From the NCBI RefSeq assembly GCF_043290135.1, contig NC_134702.1:86886317-86950316 (forward strand): a stretch of 64,000 nucleotides of DNA, read 5' to 3'. The position numbers and the translations under genes are program-made. The notes under the pieces are model-generated. The model worked only from the letters and a program-made list of their open reading frames with translations. It was not told the origin of the DNA and searched no databases. Of this stretch, positions 31,735 to 42,157 are shown piece after piece. The stretch comes from Rhipicephalus microplus (Eukaryota > Arthropoda > Arachnida > Ixodida > Ixodidae). The number at the start of each line of letters is the position of its first letter. Position 1 is the stretch's first letter.

Positions 31735-32720
31735 GGAGAGCACGCGCTTCGCGTCACGTCGACATGTATTGGCGCCTGGACTGTGGCATGTAGTCATGTT
31801 TTCGCATGACACGCATCTCGTGATTACTGTGTTTGCACCAGTCACACATCTTTGTAATTCATTGGCGTCGTGTAATACCAAATTTGGCATATGTGAAGCT
31901 AGCGAAATGACCGCGAGAGCATCATGAGCGTAGCATGTAGTCATGTTTTTACATGACACGCATCTCATGTTTACATGTTTGCACCAATATCATACCTTCG
32001 TCACAATTCACGTCCCGTAATACCAAATTGGCAATAAGTGAAGCTAGTGAAACGGCAGCCAGCGCATGATGGGCGTGGCATGCAGTCATGTTGTTACATG
32101 ACACGCATGTCGTGATTTTCATGTTAGAGTCTGTCGCTTGTGTTCGCCATGCAATCATGCCATACCATACCAGTTTCGCAACATGCGATGTGAACGAAAC
32201 CACCGCAAGAGCTGAAGGAGCATGAAATGTAACTCATGACATTTTTGACATACGTGTCATGATTTTCATGTTATGACTAGTCGAATACGTTCTTCATTAA
32301 AGGGCCAGTCAACAAGTTCAGCAACGCACAGTAAAAGCTCACGCATCTTCTGGATGCCTGACCTACCTCCTTAAACGCACAGTGCGTTAACTCGGTGATC
32401 GGCGACGTTGACTTCGTTACTGTTTGTTGAGACCTGGTTTAGACCAATCGACGAGCTGCGTGCTGCGTCACGTTGCCGTTTGCCGAGTTGACGTCACTGC
32501 ACATACAAGGAGGTTGGTCACGCGGAGGAAAAATGCGCGCACTTTTCAGCGCGTTTCGGAGCCTGTTGACTGGCCCTTTAGGTCATATTATGCAATGCCA
32601 AGTTTGGTATCGATACCATCATCGAAACGGCCAGGAGAGGTAAAAGTCGCAGGCGGCTAGATAGATAGATAGATACGCTCAAAGTCGCCAATGTTCGCTA
32701 AGAAACGCTTCACACTTAAA
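31735..32720 (+). repeat. satellite-like interspersed repeat, copy 1 (with MITE insertion)
   Basis: About three diverged units of roughly 150 bp, each with ...catgtagtcatgtt..., ...tgacacgcat..., ...cgtaataccaaatttgg... and ...gtgaagctagcgaaa..., are followed by a distinct end (accatcatcgaaacggcc, then GATA units, then ctcaaagtcgccaatgttcg). The same order occurs at 47646-48592. A 279-bp MITE interrupts it at 32300. Confidence 0.85.
32300..32578. mobile_element. 279-bp MITE with 15-bp terminal inverted repeats and TA duplication
   Basis: The ends AAGGGCCAGTCAACA and TGTTGACTGGCCCTT are perfect inverted repeats, flanked by TA on both sides (32298-32299 and 32579-32580). The paralogous repeat at about 48440 lacks the insert at the same place. 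TA duplication and short TIRs fit a Tc1/mariner-type non-autonomous element. No transposase is encoded. Confidence 0.88.
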
Positions 32721-32928
32721 AGTCTGCCGTTTTTGACTGAAACATTATTCTGCCTGAAGCTGACTTCAGATTCTTTGAAAATTTTGTCGGGGTGTTCGAG
32801 TTTTCACCAGCTGAAACCTGTGACATGAACATACTTTTGTAAGGAAATATTCGACTACTTGCAAACGTGCACGGTTGATATTGTATTCTTTTTGTGACTC
32901 TACTCGGCGTGGATGCAAGGTTTTTCGC

Positions 32929-33006
32929 GGGACGGCTCAGTGCTTTCCCATAGTTGAGTACGAAGTACTCAAAATCGTTAAGCATTTTTTCTAAACATGC
33001 TACCTT
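32929..33006. repeat. left unit of a ~93-bp tandem repeat split by LINE A
   Basis: Shares gggacggct, the imperfect palindrome around gagtacgaagtactc, and ttttttctaaaca with 39948-40023. The two units would be adjacent (period about 93 bp) without LINE A. Confidence 0.75.
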
Positions 33007-33032
33007 AACTGTAACTGCGGGAGACGCTCTAG

Positions 33033-35153
33033 GTGCCGACCAGTGCGGACGCGCGAAGATCGCCTCCTGCTTTCAAAAATGCTTTCCTGTGGTATTCACG
33101 AAGTTGTCGCCGAGTTTTCAGTCCCATCGTGTGCCTAAGTTCTCAAGAACTCAGCAGATACCATCTTTGTGCTGGTGAGTGGACTTTTAAACCGTTTTTG
33201 GGGCATTTTTACACGGCAACGCCACCGGGGGATTTAAGCCTAACAACCAAAGAGGCGATTGTCGCCGATGCGCCGACCCCGCGTCAACGTGACGCAACGC
33301 TCTGCGCGTTCCAGAACTTGCAACTGAGAATGGAATACCAAGTTGATGGAGAGGACATTTCTCCAGAGGATTGCACGGAAGACATGGGTTGGAAGGAAGC
33401 CGAAACGAGACGCTCAAGGAATAAGCAAGTCACGGTTAGCGTTCCTGCTGCCAAGGGTTCAACCAAGGCTGGCGTTGCGGGAGACGCTCGAACCAGTCGT
33501 AGTAGGTATGATACCAAGCATACAATCGTGCGAGCTGGACGCATGCCGCCCCTACCCAAGGACTTCAGTAAAATTGTGCTACGACCACGTGGAGGATTAA
33601 ATATCTCGAGAATTGGCACTGGAGCCGTGGCAGACGCGATAGTACTGGCGGCCGGCATCAAAGAGGAGGAGGCCATGCAGGACATCATCTGTTCCAACTT
33701 GCAGCAGAACATTATGGTGGCGAGCACTCCGGACCAAGAGAGAGCTTCAAGATACCTCAAGGTCAAGCAAATTGACATTGGAGGCAAAGTTTTCGAGGTT
33801 AGCGCGTACGCCACGGCACCCCATGATACTTGTAAAGGAGTGATTCGCGGGATCCCCGTAAGCAATACTCAGGACATTTTGACCCGAAAGATTGTGAACG
33901 CGAACAACCCGCTCGCGCTGCAGGCCAAGAGAATCAAGGACACCGGGACAATCATCATAGCCTTCAATGGACACAAGGTGCCCAGATTCGTGAGATATGG
34001 ACCTTCACTTTTGCAGTGCTCCCTTTACTGCAAGAACATCGATATTTGTTACGTCTGCGGAAAGCTGGGACATCGGTCTGACGTCTGTCCGAACCCAGGT
34101 GAAACCATCTGCCGAGGCTGCAAGATCAAGAACCCAGATAGCCTGCACCAGTGCAATCCAAGATGCAGGCTGTGTGACGGTCACCATCCCACGGCAGACA
34201 AAGAGTGCAAGAACAGGTTCTTAGTGCCATACGTCGTCAGACGTAGACGTTGGGAAAGATCGCGAGCAGCCACAGAAGTCCGGGACGCATCAATCACATC
34301 GAGTCCAGAGATCGACGACAAGCAGCTTATTCCAGCCTACGGGACCCAGAGCATCCAGACTACTCAAGAACAGCAAAGGCGGCCCCACTCCAGGGAGATG
34401 TCGCGTTCAAGAAGAAGTTTTAGAGCCAAGGCCCGCTCCCAATCACGGGGGCGCTCGAGTTCTCAAGGTCACCATTAGGGTCGAGATCAGCCTGGGCGGC
34501 ACCCGAATGGCCAGCTGCCTGGCATTCAGTTTGAGATCACGGCTTCACAACCGGGGAGGACGCCTGCAGTTGCATCGAAAGGCAGCTGGGCTGAGCGAGT
34601 GCGCAACGGCGCGGCAGAGGTGATGACAGGTAAGGTGCCAGAGCATGATAGAATTGCACAGCTAGAGCAAGAAAACGCGAGACTTACAAAATCGAATGAG
34701 AGGCTATCAGCTGAGTTAAAGGAAAATAAAATTCTTCTCACTAAGCTAACCAGCGCGACGTCTTCACAGCCAATGCCTCAGCCAGTCGATGTCCCTGTGG
34801 CTGAAAACGTGGGAGACTCGAGAACCACAAAAAAGAGGGCAGTCACGGCAGAACACGTGGAAGCCAACCAAACGAGCATGTCAGATATGAAGGAGGTCCT
34901 TTACACGCTCAGCATGGTAGTAGCCAATCTTAGCGAGCAGATGGGTAGGCTACAGTCAAGCGTGCCGGCACTGGAAGAGCATATGACTTTGCGCATTACA
35001 AAGGTCGAAGCATATATGCACAATACAGCAAGGCTTCCTCATGCACCAAACTCACCCCTTCGGCCATCAATACTAGTGGTGCCAAACCTGTCGACAGGTG
35101 CAGCATCAGGCTCTGGCCGCCCATGTAATAACCATGATGGCCGCGCTACGTGA
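33033..35153 (+). pseudogene. LINE A ORF1 (RNA-binding, CCHC and coiled coil) with one stop
   Basis: One frame runs 706 codons to TGA 35151-35153, broken only by TAG 34476-34478. The likely initiator is the Met at 33330 (MEYQVDGEDISPEDC); upstream sequence is probably leader. An RRM-like/PRE region (about 33560-33990) is followed by knuckles (CYVCGKLGHRSDVC, then CRGCKIKNPDSLHQC and CRLCDGHHPTADKEC). A basic Arg/Ser-rich part comes next, and after the stop a coiled coil (IAQLEQENARLTKSNERLSA). ORF1 proteins of this kind coat element RNA. It overlaps the ORF2 start by 20 nt. Confidence 0.88.
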
Positions 35154-38149
35154 AGCATTTCGTATCTGGCAATGGAACTGTAGACGTTACCTTAAAAAGA
35201 AGGCAGCCCTACAGCAGTATACCAGGAGCAGCCAAGAAAAGCCTCATAATATATTATTACAAGACACCCTTTCACCGCAAGCAACGTTGCCTGAATTCCG
35301 GCCTGTAATAGGGGATACTGAAGGGAGGGGAGTCTGCACCTTCGTATGCAACAAACTAACGCACGTAACCCACGACCTCAATATAGAAGCAGGCTGGTTG
35401 GAACACGTCATGGTAGAGATCGTGCCAGGTACAAGCAACCGTCAGAGCATTTTCATTCTTAATATATACAGCAGTCCAAAGGAACAAAAGCAAGGGTTCA
35501 AGACGGTTCTAAAGAAAGCTGTTAATATCGCCGGGGAATGTCTACTCGTCATAGCAGGTGATTCCAACGCCCCTTATCATACATGGGGTTACAAGTACAA
35601 CACTGGGAAAGGAAATCAACTTTGGCAAAGTGCCAGTGAACTTGATCTCACCCTAATCACAGACCCCAGCCTACCAACAAGGCTTGGTACATCTTGCTGC
35701 AGGGATTCCACCCCGAACCTTACATTTGTAAGGAACATCAAGAAGGCCCAGTGGATGAACCTTGCTGTAGACCTAGGGAGTGACCACTGCATTCTTGCCA
35801 CTACCTTCTCCGTGGAGCGTAAAAAGCAGAGAGAATTCCACTTCACAGACTGGGATAAGTTCAGGAAGATAAGGATGGAAAGGGAACAAGATGGCCACAG
35901 ACAAGACTTGGAGCAGTGGGTCAAACAGAATAAAGTTGACATCAAATCCGTCTCCTCCACCATTACCACAGATTTTCCGGTTGAAGGAATGGATAGCCGG
36001 CTCACTCATCTTCCTGAGGCAAAGCAAGCACTACTGAACCGTTGGAAGGGTCAGCGCCTGAACCGAAGACTGAGGAAGAAGATAGCTGAGGTAAACAGAT
36101 CAGTCGAGGAACATTGTCGCGCACTATCGTGGCAGCAATGGGACAAAATCTGCAACTCTGTCGATGGTCGGATGCGCAATGTCAAGACATAGAATATGTT
36201 AAAGCATCTCCTCAACGAAAACACCACCAAAACAAATCAAAAGCATATTATCGCTCGAATTTTGCACAAAGAGATAGGGCGCACTACAGAACAGCAAGTT
36301 GTGCAGCGGCTCGTGCATAAGTACCTCCCAATCAAAAGAGAATTGGCACCACCAAGTAGACAGTACCAGGGCAGGCCGAATGCAGGTCTTGAGGGTGACT
36401 TTAACATCAAGGAGATCAGAAGAGCCTTGCATGATCTCAACGGCAGGTCGGCCCCTGGCCCGGACGGTATATCAAACAAGGCCCTTCGTAACCTTGATGA
36501 TGATTCAATTGAAACCCTGAAGGATATGATCAATGCAGCATGGAAAGAAGACAGGGTGCCACAGCAGTGGAAGCTGGCCAGGACAATCCTTATTCCTAAT
36601 CCAGGAAAGCCCCCTAACTTTGACAACATGAGGCCAATATCCTTGACATCATGTATCGGCAAGGTTGTAGAACATGCCATACTGCACAGGATAAACAAGT
36701 ACTTGGAAGCTAACGACATATATACACACAATATGGTTGGATTCAAGGCAGGGCTATCCACACAAGATGCATTGAAGCTTATCAAACACCAGGTCATCGA
36801 CAACGAAACGAGAGACGTGAGAGCCATTCTGTGCCTAGATCTAGAAAAAGCGTTTGACAACATCCACCACTCATTCATACTCGAAGCAATTTCCAAGCTT
36901 GGTCTGGGGAAAGCCTTCTATGACTACGTATGATCCTTTCTTACAGATCGGAAAGCCGTGATGAAGATTGCAGATATCGAGACCGCAGCAATCGAACTAG
37001 AAGCAAAAGGCACGCCGCAAGGGGCAGTGATTTCACCAATGCTGTTCAACATTGCCATAATTGGACTGTCAAAGAAATTATCGAGCATTGAAGGATTGAA
37101 GCACAGCATCTACGCAGATGACATTACCATCTGGTGCACAGGTGGAAGCGAGGGGCAGATTGAGAGCGCCCTGCAAGAGGCGATTGACACCGTCGAAGAG
37201 TACCTTCGTCCTTCTGGGCTCAAGTGCTCCTCGAGTAAGTCAGAACTTTTACTGTATAGGACTGCACGCCGGAGACCGAAACCCAGGGGATGGAAGCCGT
37301 TAAACCAGATAGACATCCATCTCCGTACAAATCAAGGGGATTCCATCCAGAAGGTCGACTCCATCAATGTCCTGGGCATGCTGATAGAGTCTACCAGCAC
37401 CAACAGCAAATCTATAGCCAAGTTAACTTGGAAAACAGACAGTGCGGTGCACCTCATACGCAGAGTGGCCAACAAAAAAAATGGGATCAAGGAAGACAAC
37501 CTCATCAGGTTGATGCATGCGTTTGTTCTAAGTCACTTCACGTACGAGGCAGCAATGCACAACTGGTCAAGCAGAGTCCGAGACACTGAATGTGCTCCTC
37601 AGGAAAGTTATCAAGAAGGTCCTGGGCCTACCCATACATACCAGCACCAAGCGTCTGCTTGAGCTTGTCATTCACAACACGCTCGAAGAAATAGCAAAAG
37701 CCCAAGAGAGAGCACAGTTTGCAAGGTTATCTACAACAAGGTCGGGGAGAATGATCCTGCAGGAGCTGGGCCAACACGCAATGGCAATCGGGCACAATTA
37801 CAATGATATCCCCGACAACATCAGGGAGAATATCACGGGGTCTCCTATACCAAGAAACATGCATCCAGAACACAACGTCGGAAGAAGAGTAGCGAGTGCC
37901 AGGACTATACTTCGTCAAGTCTCAAACGAGGAACGAGGGGTCGTATTTTTTGACGCGGCTTCCTACGCCAATGGGAAAGCGTTTGTGGCAATGGTGGTCG
38001 ATGGGGCTTGCCATGTCGTCAACTCAGCGACGGTCAAGACGAAAGACCCAATTATTGCGGAACAGGTGGCCATCGCCTTAGCACTCAAGATGGATAACAT
38101 TGAAGTCGTTTAAAGTGATTCCATGGCAGCACTATGGGCGTTCGCTAAG
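35134..38149 (+). pseudogene. LINE A ORF2, 5' part: endonuclease, RT, start of RNase H
   Basis: ORF2 starts at ATG 35134. The endonuclease has QWNCRRY, GDSNAPYHTWGY and GSDHCIL, but the usual LQE catalytic Glu reads LLQDTLSP (Asp). The RT motifs RPISLTSCIGKVVEH, LDLEKAFDNI, GTPQGAVISPMLFNI and YADDITIW are present. RNase H begins VVFFDAASYANGKAF. Lesions: TAG 36190-36192, TGA 36931-36933, a frame change near 37585, TAA 38111-38113. The frame continues across each stop. At 38149 (AALWAFAK) the sequence is cut by LINE B. The reaction is target-primed reverse transcription. Confidence 0.88.
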
Positions 38150-39357
38150 ATGATGATGAAAAACATTTATTATAAAAGAGAGAGGTACAGGGCCAAAGCA
38201 TGACCCCGCTACATGGTCGGCGTCCTTAGTCCGGGACACCGCATGACGAGGCCCCTACTCGCGCCCGTCTCACCAGAGCCCGTTGAGACTCTAGTGATGA
38301 GCAGTTTAGGAGGGCAGTCTCCCATGCCTCTCGCGAAGGGGTAGGGGAAGGGGGTAGGTGGGGATTTTTCGGACATGCCCATACCATGTGGAAGATATCA
38401 CACGTCTCCCCACAGTGTGGGCACCGCCCATCTGTGTTCCCATCAAAATGTTTTAAGATTGCAGGACAGAGTAGAGTACCTGTCTGCAGGCGCCTTAGAG
38501 TTCGCTCTTCCGCCTTACTCAGCCCCTTTGCAGGAGCCGGGTAAAGGCGGTGAGTGTCGCGATAATAGGTCAGAATTTCTTTGAACCGAAGCAGCGGTGT
38601 ATTGGCCTCCGAGTCATAAGAGCCAAGGTGAGGAGCCCGGTGGGTAAGCGCTCGGGCGGCCGCGTCAGCGGCCTCATTACCTCGTAAGCCCTGATGGCCA
38701 GGAGCCCATACGATGCGTTTCGGGGCTGGATCAGCGAGAGCCCGTTTTAGAATTTGGCTGGCTAGCGGGGATATCTCTCCTACCAAGCAATGAGCACATG
38801 CTTTCCGGGAGTCCGTGATGATAACTTTCGAGTTGGGGTCCGAGAAGCAAGCGCTATCGTGACTTCCTCCGCACGCTCTGGATTTTGTGCTTGGAACGAG
38901 AGCCCATTGACATGCTTTTCCCGGTGAACTACAGAGGCCGTGTAAAATCCCGTGGGCGAAGGCCCTGCTATATCTACGTAGAATACACCAGGTCGGGAGC
39001 CATGTTGCCTCTCAAGCGTCCGAGCCCGCGCCTGTCTTCTGCTTTCGTGCGTGTGCTTATCCATGTTACTGGGGAGTGGAGCGACCGAGAGCATGTGCCG
39101 CCACAGTTCCGGAATACGCTCCGCCTCCTCTGCAGTGCAAGGGTGCTGTATATGTAAGTGGTTTAGCAGGCGGCGCCCGGAAGCCGTCTGCACGAGCCGC
39201 GTATATTGATTCATAAGGTGGGCCTGCCGCAACTCCAGGTAGGAGTTGAGCACACCTAACGCCCTCAGTTTGGCGTTGAAAGTGGTCACCGGGAGATCCA
39301 GAGCTCGTTTAGTAGCCTTACGAATGATGGCATCTATTCTTTCGTCTTCTTGTCTTC
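38150..39357 (-). mobile_element. LINE B: 5'-truncated I-group LINE inserted antisense in LINE A
   Basis: On the minus strand, the 3' third of an ORF2: end of RT (QEDERIDAIIRKATKRALDL), RNase H (VFYVDIAGPSPTGFYTASVV to IVWAPGHQGLRGNEAADAAA) and a terminal zinc motif (CPHCGETCDIFHMVWAC), then stop (38226-38228) and a tail AATAAATG followed by CAT units at 38150. The frame shifts between 38780 and 38840, so RNase H is broken. It is the same family as LINE C. No clear target duplication is seen, and LINE A lacks roughly 80 bp at the site, which suggests insertion with a target deletion. Confidence 0.88.
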
Positions 39358-39890
39358 TGAGTTGGTTCCCAGCTCACCTTGGGCAAATCCACGATTCCGC
39401 TTCCAATCTCAATGAAGCAGCACACGAGGCGGCGCGAGAACTCTCCAACCGCGCCTCCCCGGAGATGCGTTCTACCAGTGAAGGGGATAACCAGGAAATT
39501 CTTACAACATATAACGAGCTCACTAAACATTTCTACCTTTCTAGAAGGATTTTCCCTCGACCTCACAAAAATCTAACCCGACCCCAAGCACTTACATTGA
39601 GGCTTTTGCAAACGCGGATGTACCCTACTTTGAAAATGTTACACATCATGTACCCTGACCTATACCCAAGTAATCTTTGTCCACATTGTGGGGAAATAGC
39701 TTCATTAAAACACATGCTCTGGCAGTGCACCAAATTCTCTCGTATATCGAACATCACCTCTGCCAGATGGGAGGCGGCAATCCGCAGCTCATCCTTGGCA
39801 GATCAGCTCTGGGCTGTCCACCAAGCCCGCGAGGCGGCTGAGGAGCTTGGCATCTCAGTCCCCACGTGGGAGCTGCCCGCAGCACAGTGA
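39357..39890 (+). pseudogene. LINE A ORF2, 3' part: end of RNase H and zinc motif
   Basis: The frame resumes with SWFPAHLGQIHDSASNLNEA, the RNase H C-terminal region with its conserved His, and continues through ALTLRLLQTRMYPT to a zinc motif (CPHCGEIASLKHMLWQC) and ends PTWELPAAQ at 39888-39890. This is the tail cut off from 35134-38149 by LINE B. The 3' UTR is about 40 bp and carries AATAAATG. Confidence 0.88.
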
Positions 39891-39947
39891 TCTGCGTTTT
39901 GGAGGACCAAATAAATGTTTATCCAATCCAACTGTAACTGCGCCCAC

Positions 39948-40023
39948 GGGACGGCTTTATGCTCTTCCATAGTAGAGTATCTAATACTCTAAATCATTGC
40001 CCACTTTTTCTAAACACCACTCG
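39948..40023. repeat. right unit of the ~93-bp tandem repeat split by LINE A
   Basis: Counterpart of 32929-33006, with gggacggct, tccatagtagagta, tactctaaatc and ctttttctaaaca. It leads into the VNTR repeat. Confidence 0.75.
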
Positions 40024-40029
40024 GGTATA

Positions 40030-40795
40030 ACGAAAATTCGCAGCATATCCACAGAGTGAATGATGGAGCGTGGGGCGAAGCATTCGTCCGTCCATTCGTT
40101 CTTACTTCCGTCCATCCATGCGTCCGCCTGTGTGACCGTCCATCCGCCCGTCCGCGCGTGCGTCTGTTCGTGCGTCCGTCCCTGCGTTCGTCCATGCATC
40201 CGCCCCTGCGTCCGTGCATGCGTCCACCTATACATCTGTCTGTGTGTCCGTTCGTCCATCTATTCAACACTCCAAGTACCACCATCTCGCATCTTTTTAT
40301 CATATATTCCCCATACAGAAGCACCGCCATCCAGCGGACATTCCAAGGACTAAACGAGAGGTGGCACACGCACACATTCTTACGGCTTGCGCTTCGGGTC
40401 AACTTCCCACCTTTAACCACCTCGAGTTCATGGTATATGCTAATTCACTGTATTCATGGCACTGTGTCTCAACGCTCGCTAACCCTTTCTAAAACTAAGA
40501 AGGTTACACCCATCGACTATGACATAGCAACCCTTTCTTGTCAGGTAGTGCTCAATGTACATGCCGTTATGAGGATTGCAGCGTGCGCGTTAACTAAAAT
40601 CCGAATGCTCCTGTCTCTCATTCCCCATTAGCAGCCATTGGCATGTACATTGAGCACTATTTATTATTGTTGAACAACGCACAAAAGAAATGTCTCACCG
40701 GCACGAACTTGGAGGTCAAAATGTTATACTTGTGACACACTACAACGGCTACGAGGGACAAACAGGTGCCACTGTAAGAAGCTTCGCCCCTAAAA
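40030..40795 (+). repeat. VNTR repeat with GGGGCGAAGC terminal inverted repeats (best copy)
   Basis: The sequence between GGGGCGAAGC (40072-40081) and its inverse GCTTCGCCCC (40781-40790) is 719 bp. It has GTCC-type tandem units (about 40082-40262), then a unique middle (ccaccatctcgcatcttttt; the uninterrupted target site of the outer gypsy is in this copy at about 40285-40315) and an end with tacattgagcactattt. There is no ORF of interest. Related copies are at 130, 2516/13564 and 63375. Confidence 0.8.
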
Positions 40796-40814
40796 GCACA
40801 CCAGTTCTAGATGG

Positions 40815-41190
40815 TTGAGAGAGTGTTGCGTTTTCCATTACACGTGGGGTGCGTATGGGATGCCCTTTGTCTCCTGTTCTATTTGACCTCAGCCTTGAGC
40901 CATTTTTGTATGTTCTGGAAATGCATTCGTGTGTCCGGGATCTTGCGCTTCCGGGCAGCAGTGGCGTGAAAATCAGAGGTTTTGCTGACGACATAATCTT
41001 GTACCTTTCAGATGAAGATGGTCTTTCACATAGCCTTCATTTATTCTTTCATTATGATGACATTTCAGGTGCCGTGTTAAACTTCTCCAAATCCCGGTAT
41101 ATGTTCATCGGCTGCCCGAATCCCAGACTTAGCTCTACATCTCTTCTTCAGCCGGCTGTGTCTCGTCGTATTTTAGAAATTTTATACAAC
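40815..41190 (+). pseudogene. LINE reverse transcriptase fragment (L1/Tx1-like)
   Basis: The frame reads TRGVRMGCPLSPVLFDLSLEPFL, then FADDIILYLSDEDG, then GAVLNFSKSRYMFIGCPN, the RT palm motifs B and C (active site FADD) of the L1/Tx1 type. Only about 110 residues of RT survive. It is inserted between the VNTR repeat and the satellite-like repeat. Confidence 0.8.
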
Positions 41191-41235
41191 CACTATGGCA
41201 TTTGTAACTCCATTTGGTCAAACCCCCTCTACGAA

Positions 41236-41886
41236 TTACAACTAAAAATTGGTAGATCCCACGTACAGTGGCAATCGATGATATGCGAAGCACTAGTGAG
41301 AAAGGTTGCTATGTCACTTTACAATGAGCACAACCTTACGAGGTGGAGGTAACTGATGCCATACAGGACTTCCGTGTCATGATTATCAAGTTTGGATGTG
41401 TCGTTTACCTTCGTCATCTATTTCCATCACGTGATACCAAATTTTGGGTATGTGGAGCTAGCAAAGTGGCCAACAGCACAAATGAGCGTGGTATGTTGTC
41501 ATGTTCTTACATGACACGCGTAACGAGATTATCATGTTTGCACTGGTCATATACTTTCGTCATCCATTGACCCTACGTAACACCCAGTTTTGTATGTGTG
41601 GAGTTAGCAAGACGGCCACGAGTGCATCAGGAAGGGCCCAATATACTCCAATGTACCGTTGACGCGCGCGCATGCTGCGCACAGCGACGCTACGTTAGCA
41701 AAACGCGAGCACTTTATAGTTGGACGCTAGGCGCGACCGCAGCGACCAGCGTCCGTCGGCGCGGCCCGACGGCAACCGGCGTGAAATGCGACATGCCGCA
41801 TTTCGCGCCCATGCATTACCCAGAAAACACTGCCTTTTCCTCTTTTCGTGAAGGAAGGACGCCGAACGCGCTAAAACGCGCATGCG
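41236..41886 (+). repeat. satellite-like interspersed repeat, copy 2, left part
   Basis: Begins ggtagatcccacgtacagtgg and carries unit motifs (tgacacgcgt, gtttgcactggtcatatac, gtggagttagcaagacggcc). A GC-rich stretch follows, up to the LINE C target site TCTAATCAACGC (41887-41898). It continues at 47646. Confidence 0.82.
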
Positions 41887-42157
41887 TCTAATCAACGCGA
41901 GGGACGCGGCGTTTCAGCGCGTGCGTGAGACACATGTCACGTCGGCTCCGTCGGAAATCGACGAATGTTGTGGACTTTTGGCAAATATCCACCAGAAACT
42001 GGTTTCAGCGTTTCGGCGAAGCCATCAGGAACCTCTGAATATATATTTTATCCAGGTAGGCCCATTTTCCGCCAATCTACGACTGGTTGAACATCACGTG
42101 ATGCCCGAGCCCGGCTAAGCCTAACGCCGACGAGGCTTACGCCCGGGCTTCCCAGCC

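Larger units (their letters stand above)
33020..39929 (+). mobile_element. LINE A: I-group non-LTR retrotransposon, near full length
   Basis: The element is flanked by a 13-bp perfect target duplication AACTGTAACTGCG (33007-33019 and 39930-39942). It has ORF1, an overlapping ORF2, a short 3' region with AATAAATG and no long poly(A). Removing the antisense LINE fragment B (38150-39357) leaves about 5.7 kb, close to the 5735 bp of LINE C. Endonuclease, RT, RNase H and terminal zinc motif in ORF2 place it in the I superfamily. Several stops and one frameshift make it inactive as written. Confidence 0.92.

Noticed and set aside
36237..36896. 219-codon minus-strand frame
   Set aside because: Antisense of the LINE A reverse transcriptase.
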